DNA of 40,746 nt, from contig NZ_CP150484.1 of assembly GCF_037997115.1 (NCBI RefSeq), positions 3,817,113-3,857,858 of the forward strand, written 5' to 3'. A program made the position numbers and the translations under genes. The number at the start of each line of letters is the position of its first letter. Position 1 is the stretch's first letter. The notes below the pieces were generated by a model that made no database searches, had not been told where the DNA came from, and worked only from the letters and a program-made list of their open reading frames with translations. Below, piece after piece: positions 15,001 through 24,000 of the stretch. Source of the stretch: Amycolatopsis coloradensis (GTDB lineage Bacteria > Actinomycetota > Actinomycetes > Mycobacteriales > Pseudonocardiaceae).

Positions 15001-18000
15001 CAGGGTGGCGCCCCGCCCCGGCGGAGTGAGACCGCACGGGTGTTCCCGGTGCCGGAGGATGTGGCGGGCTGGCGGGCCGGCGACGACAGCACCGGACCGC
15101 AGACGCTGCGGGAGTACTTGGTCGAGCGGGGGCTTCCCGCGGGTTTCGTTCTCAAATCGGACACGAACAAGAGGTCGAACGCGGCTGCCAGGACATGGAT
15201 CCGGGCCTGGGCGGCGAGATTCCACGGTGTGAACGACGTGTTGGGTGAGCCCTTCACCCGCACCGAGGTCGCCCACCTGTCGGGGGATCTGATCGACGCC
15301 CACGAGATCGGCCGGTTGTGGAACGACCTCGACCAAGGCAAAACGCTGGAAGAGCTGGGCTTGGTGGCACCCGCCGTCACCGAACCGGAAGTGGGACAGG
15401 GAAGTGCCGCGCAGGCGCGACCGGTGGCAGTTCCCGCGGACGTGGTGGGGTGGCGGCCGGAGGAGGGCGGGCCGGAGACGTTGCGCGCCTATCTGGAGGC
15501 ACGTGATCTGCCTGAGGGTGTTTCGGTCACGCCTGCCTCCGGCAGGCTGAACGCCGCCACCATGCACTGGGTGCGAGCCTGGGTGGAAGGTATGGCGAAC
15601 GAGGTCGCTCCCGGCACGGAACAGCGTTACTCCCACAGAGCCCTGGCCGGACTTTCCGGTGGCCTGGTCAGCGAACAGTCGGTCGGCATATGGCTCAAGG
15701 AAGCGCGACCCCGCGTCGCGCAGCACGCGGAAGCAAGCGGTACGGCTACCGGGCGAGGGCGGGCGCAGAGGATACGTACCGATCTTCCGCCTGACTCGGA
15801 ATTCCTCTACGCAACGCCGGAGATCCAGTGGACAGGGCAACCCATCGCCCATCGAGCGGGCTTGACAGTGAGCACGCCGGACCTCCGGGAACTCGAGAGG
15901 GTCGTCAACCTCATCGCGCCGGAGATTCTGCTGCGACTGGGCGAGGGTGCACAGGCGCCCGATCTTCGGCTGCGTCTCTATGTCGACCACAAGGACATGC
16001 GTAAACCCTTTCAATGGGAACGGCTGAAGTCGCTCAGCTCGGTGCTGCAGAGAATGATCGATGACGAGATCGTGCGCCTTTCGGCCGAGGTAGGCGTCGA
16101 AGTCGCGTCTTTCGCGCCCGAGCTGAAGGCGAAAATCGATCTCAGCACGCACCGTGTCGCTGTCGGGGATCGGATGCGCTTCGAGCTGCTCCGGTACACC
16201 GATCGCGAGCTGAAACCCGGTGACTACCGTGGAATGACGCGGCTGGCCGTCGCGTTCTCGCAGCATTCGGAAGCCTTGCCGCTGGCGCACGCCGATCAAC
16301 TGAGGTGGGTCGTCCAGGGCGAGGCGCTGCGAGCGCTGCTCGCGGGGGAAAGCAGGATGAGTCCGATCGCCTTCGTCCTGGATCCGGCCTTCCATGGCAC
16401 GCCGCAGTTGCTGGAGCAGAGAAAAGCGCACTTGATCGACTCTGTCAAAGCCGCGGCGACGACGGTCCTGGATGTGTGGAAGCCGGCGGGATCCGATATC
16501 GATCTTGACGGTTTGCTCGGGGAGGTGAAGATCGAACTTTCCCAACGCCACGCCAAGACGAGTGGCCCGGATCTGGTCGATATGACCGTCGAGAAGAGCG
16601 CCGTCGAGTCTCCCGGACACGTATCCGATGAAGAGGCGCAGGACGATCCTGATCTCAGGGAATACCTGCTGCGCGAGCTCGCCAAGGTCGAAAGCGCGGA
16701 AGTGACCATGCCGGTCGAGGTCGGCAATGTGGCCGAACCTCGAGTTGCGGAAAGCGACGAGTCGGACAGTAGTGCGGAGGCATCGGCCGGCTTGCCGGGG
16801 CTGGAGTGGTCGGCACCACTGGACGCGGAATCCGGACACCAGCTCGCGCTGGATGACCTGCAGGCGTTGCACGCGGCGGTGAGGACTTTGGTGCCCGAAG
16901 TGCTCCGGCGTCAGCAGGCCGGGTTGCAGGCCCCGGACATCAGAATCGTCCTGGTCATCCGAAGTGAGGCTGACGGTCTCCGCACCGTGCACGCGGTGAG
17001 ATTGCAGAGGGTCGCGACGCTCGTGCGCGAAGAGCTGGAACGAGCGGGTGTGGTGCAAGCGGGCCTCAACGAGTCCTTGAAGCTCAAGATCAGTACGGGA
17101 ACGCGCACCGGCAAGGGACGAATGCGCCTCGAATTGTTGCGATACGCGGACGAGGGGAAGGCGCCATCGGAATATCAGCGAGCATCTTCGATCGGTATTT
17201 CTTTCCCGGTGAAAAAATCGGATCCGACAATGGCTCAAGCCGATCGGATAAGGTGGATGGCGCAGGGAGAGGCGCTGCGATCCCTGAGCGCCGGAAAAGC
17301 GAAAATGCGACCTTTCACGTTGGTGCAGGCCAGGTCCCAGCACGAGACGGACGACGTCCGGGAACAACGCCGGGCTCTCGTCGAGAGGCTTGTCCGGGAC
17401 GGTGTCAGGACAGTGGTTCTCGGTCTGCGCGCGCAAGGCTGGACCGGCACCGTCGATCTCGAGCGGTTCGCTGCCGACGTACTGGCCGAATACTCGGGTT
17501 CCGGCCCCCGTCTGGGGCCGGACGCCCATGTGCGGGCCAAGGTTTACGTCGGTGATGCCCGAAGTGTCAGCGAGGCTGAGGTCGACGAAAGCGATGTGGG
17601 AATCCCCAGTCCGCTGGCGCGGGAAGCGGAAGAGGCGCGTCAGCGGGGCCGGACGGCTTTGCGTCCTGATCAGGAGGAAAGCGAGGAAAGCGGGCAGGAG
17701 GCGTCGGCCGATCCTCAGGCCGGTGTCGATTGGCGGGAGCCGGAGACGATTCCGCTAGCGTCAGGTGAACCCACTGCTTTTATTGAAGATGGCATGGATC
17801 TCATACCGGAACCCGCGCCGGATCTGAACTCGCCTGCCGATCTGTCGCCTTTCGAATTCGAAGCGATGCTGGAAACCATGCCGGAATGGCTCTCCTCGGT
17901 CGAATGGGATGAGCCGCTGAATTTCGATTTCGAAGATCTTTGGGCAGGCGATGAGGCTGAAATTCATGCTGAACCGGCAGACGCAGAACAGGCCCGTGTC

Positions 18001-21000
18001 CAGGAACGAAGCATCTCTCGCCCAGTTTCGGAGGGGAGGGGAGACAGCGGGCCGGCCTCGGGAGAGGTCGAGGTCCAATTCGGTGTGGGACGGGACGGTC
18101 GTCCGGTGGTGTCGTCCCCCACGGGCGAGCCTTTGGTCGCGGGTGGGGAGTTTTCGCGGCAGAGGGAGCCTGTTGACGATGGGCTGGCGCGGGTACCCGT
18201 GGATGTGCTGCGGTGGCGTCCCGCGGTGGACGGGTCGGGTCCGCGGACCCTGCGCGAGTTCCTGATGGGGCGGGGCCTTCCGGCGGGGGTCGTGCTGAAG
18301 TCGGCGGCGAACAGGTATTCGAGCAAGGCTGCCTTGGGATGGATCCGTGCCTGGGCGGCCGGGCTGCGCGAGACGAAAGATGCTTCCGGGAAGCCCGTGG
18401 TCCTGGCGGATATCGCGAAGATGTCCGGGGGTTTGATCGCCCCTGAGACACTCAGCCGGCTGTGGCGGGACCTCCGGGCGGGGAAATCGTCCGCGGAACT
18501 GGGAATCGCTGCGCCTGCCGAGCAGGTGTCCGAGGAAGTCGACGAGTGGTCGGTAGTGCCACAGGATGTGCTGAAGTGGCGTCCCTCGGTGGACGGGTCC
18601 GGTCCGCGGACGCTGCGGGAGTTTCTGATCGGCCGGGGTCTTCCCCAGGGTTTCGTGCTGAAGTCGGCGACGAACAGAACCTCGAGCAGGGCCGCTTTGG
18701 CTTGGATCCAGGCCTGGGCGGAAGGAATGCACGAGTCGAAAGACCCTGCGGGGAACTCTTACGCGGCGCTGGAAGTTTCGAGAATTTCCGGGGATTTGAT
18801 CGGTCGTGATCAGGTCAGGCGGGCGTGGGAGGGGATGAGAGGCCGTGGTGAGGGGGCTTCCCGCAGGGAAAAGCCGGCCGGGGACGAACGCTCGGTGGTG
18901 CCCGATGACGTCGTGGATTGGCGTCCCTCGATGGACGGGTCCGGTCCGCGGACACTGCGGGAGTTTCTGACCGCGCGGGGCCTTCCCCAGGGATTCGTTT
19001 TGAAGTCGGACGGAAACCGGCTTTCGAACGAAGCTGCTTTGGCTTGGATCCGTGCCTGGGTGGCGGGGATGCGCGACGCCAACGACAGCTCTGGAAAGGC
19101 CTTCACGCAGGCGAAGGTCTCCGAGCTGTCCGGTGGGCTGCTCGATCGCAGCCAGATCAGCCGGCTTTGGAGGAATCTGGGAGCGGGGAAGTCGTTCGCG
19201 GAGCTGGGGGTCGGTGTGTCCGCCAGGCAGGCGGGCAAGGCGGCCGAGCTCGTGTTGATCGGTGACGCTGACTCAGCCCTTGCGCAAGCGGCCAGGTGGT
19301 TGCCGAGAGAAGAAAACGTGGTCGGTGTGGTGTTGCTCGATCACGGCTCACGGGATCTCGACGTGATCGAGCAGGCCGTGCGGAACTCCGGCTGGAACGG
19401 CGAGGACGCGGTCCGGTTGTACGCCTGTGAGACCGGCGATTTGGAGCCGTTGGCCATCGCCTTGCGGCAGCGGTTGGGTGTCCCGGTGGGGCATCCGACA
19501 GATCTGTTGTGGCTGGGTGTGCCCGGGGCTGGTCCCGCGGTCCGGGTCGGCTCTCTCGGCCTTACCGAGGACGGAAGGCCGATCCGGCCCGACGCCGACG
19601 GTGACGGCTGGGTCTGGCAGATCGAACCCACGGCGGGGAACCGTGACGGCCGAATCGATGGAACCTATCGGCTGCCCGTCCCGCTCAACGCACCGTTCGC
19701 CCTCGGTCTCGGCGAACCACGGCACCTGGCTCGCGAGAAGAACGCGGCGCGGACGCCGGAGAGTCCTCCCTCGGACGTGGTGGAGTGGCGCCCCGGCGCC
19801 GGCGGGGCGGACACGTTGCGGGAGTTCCTGGCCGCGACGGGCCGGGCGGAGGCGGAGCGGCCGGAATGGCTGCGCGCCTGGGTGGTGGGCATGCAGCAGG
19901 AGGCCGTGGACCAGACCGGCATGCGGATGCCCGCGGCGTTGCTGGAGATGTTCTCCGGCGGTCTGCTCACCGTGAAATCTGTGCGGGCGTACAGCAAGAA
20001 GGGCCCCGAGCCCGCGCCTGAGGCGATGCTCTCGCTGGTCCCCGATTGGGTCCTGGCTTTCCGGGCCGGCTCCGGCCCGGGGTCCTTCGGCGATCTGCTG
20101 TCGTTCCTGAAGGCGAACAAGGACCGGTTGCCGCTGAACATCTGGCTGGAGCCGGACGGCAAGAACAAGTATTCGGCGCCGCTGGTGCGGTGGGCCGGCG
20201 TATGGGTGCGGACGGTGCAGGAGGAGGCGCTGCGGAAAACCGGCTCCGGACTGAGGGTGCAGAAACTCGTGTCGCTGACCGGGGGCCTCGCGCACCATAC
20301 GTCGGTGTCTGACTGGGTGGCCGGGCTGACCGGGAACGACGCGGACGACTCTGGCGGCGAGGCGGCCGCCGGCGAGCCGGATAGTCTCGGCGAGGGAGCT
20401 GCCCGGCCGGCGAAGAACGTGCCGGAGGATGTCGTGTGGTGGCGTCCTGGGGCCGGCGGGGCGGACACCCTGCGGGAATTCCTGGAAAAGACGGGCAGAG
20501 CGGAGGAAGAACACCTGGATTGGCTGCGCGCCTGGGTCATGAGCGTGCAGCAGGAAGCTGTGGAGCAGACCGGTATGCGGGTGCCGACGAACCTGTTGGG
20601 CGTTCTCTCCGGTGATCTGGTCACCCGGCCACGGGCACGGTCGTACAACGAAGGCGCCGCCGCGCCTCGCCCGGAGCTGGTCGCCTCGCTCGTTCCCGAC
20701 TGGGTCCTGGCTTTCCGGGCAGGCTCCGGTCCGGAGTCCTTCGGCGATCTGCTGTCGTTCCTGGAGGCGAACAAGGACCGGTTGCCGGTGAACATCTGGC
20801 TGGAACCGGTGGGCAAGGCCGGGTACACCTCGCCGTTGCTGGAATGGGTCCGGGCCTGGGTGCGGGAAGTGCAGTCGGAATCGCTGCGGCTGACCGGCAA
20901 GAAGCTGGCGCTGACCGAACTCGCGAAGCTGACCGGCGGGCCCTCGGCGGCTCTGTCGAAGTGGACGTCCGATTTGGCCGGGGGCTACCCGAATCCCGCC

Positions 21001-24000
21001 GACGACGTCTTTTTCGAGCGGACGGAGGGGCGTTCCGGTGTTCCCGAGACGGCCGGGGGCCGGCCGTCGCAGGGACCTTCGGACTGGGAACTGTCGGTTC
21101 CGAGGCTTCTTCCAGGGATACCGGCGGACGTGGTCCAGTGGCGGCCGGGCATCGGTGGTGCGGAGACGTTGAGCGCTTTCCTGGAGAACACCGGACGGTT
21201 GGCGCAGCATGAAGCGGCCTGGCTGCGCGAGTGGGCGATCGACATGCATCGGGAGGCGGTGCAGCGAACCGGCATGCGGGTGCCCGCCGCGGTGCTCTCG
21301 CACATCGCCGGCGATGTGCTCCCGGTCCGGAAGGCTTTCGAATTCAACGCCGAAGCGATCGCACCCAGGCCGGAGTCGGTGCCGTCGCTGGTGCCGGAGT
21401 GGGTGATGAGCTTCCGGCCCGGGACGGGGGAAGGATCGTTCGGCGACATTCTTTCGTTCCTGAAGGCCAACCGGCACCGGCTGCCGTTCAACATCTGGCC
21501 GGAGCCGGTGGCCTCGGGGAACTATCCCGAGCCGTTGGTGCGCTGGGTCGAGCTGTGGCTCCGGGGCGTGCAGGAGGAGTCGCTGCGGGAGACCGGGTAC
21601 CGGCTCAAGGTCCGGGAACTCACCGAGTACACCGGGGGAGTGGCCGGCACGACGGCCGTTTCCCGGTGGACCAAGGATCTGTCGGCTTCTACGGTCGGCC
21701 GCGAGTTCGGCGCGAGCCCGGCCCCGAGGATCGCCGGACCGTCCGGTGCGGAAACCGGCGACGGGGCGCCCGCGGACGTGGTGGACTGGGTGCCCAGCGA
21801 AGAGCAGCCGACGCTGCGGGATTTCCTGGACGCGACCGGGCGCTCGGCCGAGGCGAACCCGAAGTGGCTGCGCGCGTGGGCCTCGCGGATGCAGCAGCGG
21901 GCCGTGGAGCAAACGGGCATGAGGGTTCCGGTGACCGTGCTCGCGGCTCTTTCCGGCGATCTGTTCACCGCGAAGGCCGCGGGCCGCGCCAGCGCCGACT
22001 GGGCCAAGCCCCGGCCGGCCGAAGTCCCCTCCCTGATGCCGGCCTGGGTCAAGGATTTCCGGCCGGGCAAGGGCGCGGATCCGCAGCCCGACTTCCTGGC
22101 TTTCCTACGGGCGAACAAGCGCAGGCTGCCGTTCGCCGTCTCGCTGGACCTGCAGGAAAGGAGCGTGTACTCCGAACCGTTGATGCGGTGGGCGCAAGTC
22201 TGGGTCCGGGGCGTCCAGCAGGAATCTGTGCGGGAGACCGGGCGGCGCGTTCCGATCGAACTGCTCGCCTCCTACACCGGGGGACTGGCCGGTACGAGCA
22301 CTGTCTCCAGCTGGGTCAGGGACCTGCCGAAGGGCGAGGCGCGCTCGGCGCTGACCCAGGCGCCGGAGTGGATCAGGGACTTCCGGCCGGGCAAGGGCGC
22401 CGACCCGTATCCGGACCTGTGGTCTTTCCTGTGGCTCAACCGGGACCGGCTGCCGCTCGACATCTCCCTGCAGCCGAGAACGGGGCACCAGTACGCGGAG
22501 CCGTTGACGCGGCTGGTCCGGGTGTGGGTGCGCGAGATCCAGCAGGAATCCGTCCGGCTGACCGGCATGCGGATCTCGAACGACCGGGTCGCCTCCTTCG
22601 CCACCGGTCTGGTCAGCCGCGAGTCCGTGGCGACCTGGACCGAAGACCTGCCGAAGAGCGACTTCGCCGCCGCGGCGGCGCTGGTCCCGTCCTGGGTGAC
22701 GGATTTCCGGCCGGGCCGGGGGCCGGAGCCGTTTCCCGACCTGTTGTCGTTGCTGCGGGCGCACAAAGACGACCTGCCGCTGGCCATCGCCTTGGAGCGC
22801 GCCGAGAAAGGAAAACACCCTCAGCCCACGATGATCTGGGTGCGTTCGTGGTTCCAGGCCGTGCAGGAAGAGTCCGTGCGGCTCACCGGCCTGCCGGTGC
22901 CGACGGCGATGATTTCGCTGCTGTCCGGCGGGATGGTCAGCACGACCACCGCGGCGAGGTGGGGCGCCGAACTGGAGCGGCCGTCCCTGGACGAGGCGTT
23001 GTCGCTGGTGCCGGACTGGGTGACCGGGTGGCGCCCTGATCCGTCGCCCGGTTCGCCCGGGACGCTGATGGATTTCCTCGCGGTGCACGAATCGCGGCTT
23101 CCCTTCACCGTGTCGCTGGTACCCGGGCCGCAGGGCTTGGTCCCGGAAGCGACGTCGATCTGGATTCGTGCCTGGGTGCTGGACATGCTGCGGGAGGCCG
23201 GCCGCGCCGGGCACGAAGAACTCCGGGAGATCCGGAGGCTCGTCACCGCCGGGCCTTTCCGGGGCACGCTTCCAGACGGAGCCGGCGTGCTTTCGGTTCC
23301 GGAATCGCTGTCGCTGCCCCACCGCGGCACGTCGGCGGTCCCCGCCGCACTCCGCGACGAGGCGCAGGAGGCGATGCTGCGCGGCCGGGCGGACTCGCGG
23401 GCTCACCTGAGCGAGAGGAGCGACCACGATACGGAGATGGAGGACGCGCCGCCGATGACGGAAACGGCGGACTCGCCGATGCCGGACGCTCCGCCGGTGC
23501 GCGAGGAAGTGCGCGATCTGGATCAGGGACGGCGTGAAGTGGTCTTCCACTGGAACGGGCAAGACGCCGACCTCCAGATGACACGAGTGGTGGAGCATGC
23601 TCTGCGGTGGAATCCGGAACTCGGTATGGATTACAGGTTCCCGTGGCGTGATGCGGCCGATCCGGTGAACCGGGTCTTCGAGCCTTTCGCGGACGACGCG
23701 GGCCGGGTACATCCGGCGGTGCTGGCCGGTCTTGATCAGGTCACGGCCAGAATGGCCGGCGGTAAGCAGGTGCTCAAGGTCATGGCCGCGAGTCCGGAGT
23801 ACCCACACTTGACGGGCATGTCCTCCAAGGACATGCAGGCACTGTGGCCTCAGTTGGAGCGGGATGTCGCGGAAGTGGTCAAGTCGCTGGCCCTGGAAGA
23901 TCCGGAGCGGGGGCCGGAGCCGGGGGCTGTTCCGCTGAGAATGGAGGAGGAGCATCTGCCGGAGCACGAGCGGGTGTTCCTCGTGGGCAAGTGGGGTCTT

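Noticed and set aside
15049..23280. CRISPR-like or tandem DNA repeat array
   Set aside because: The periodicity is at protein level with diverged nucleotide sequence; there are no short identical repeats or spacers.
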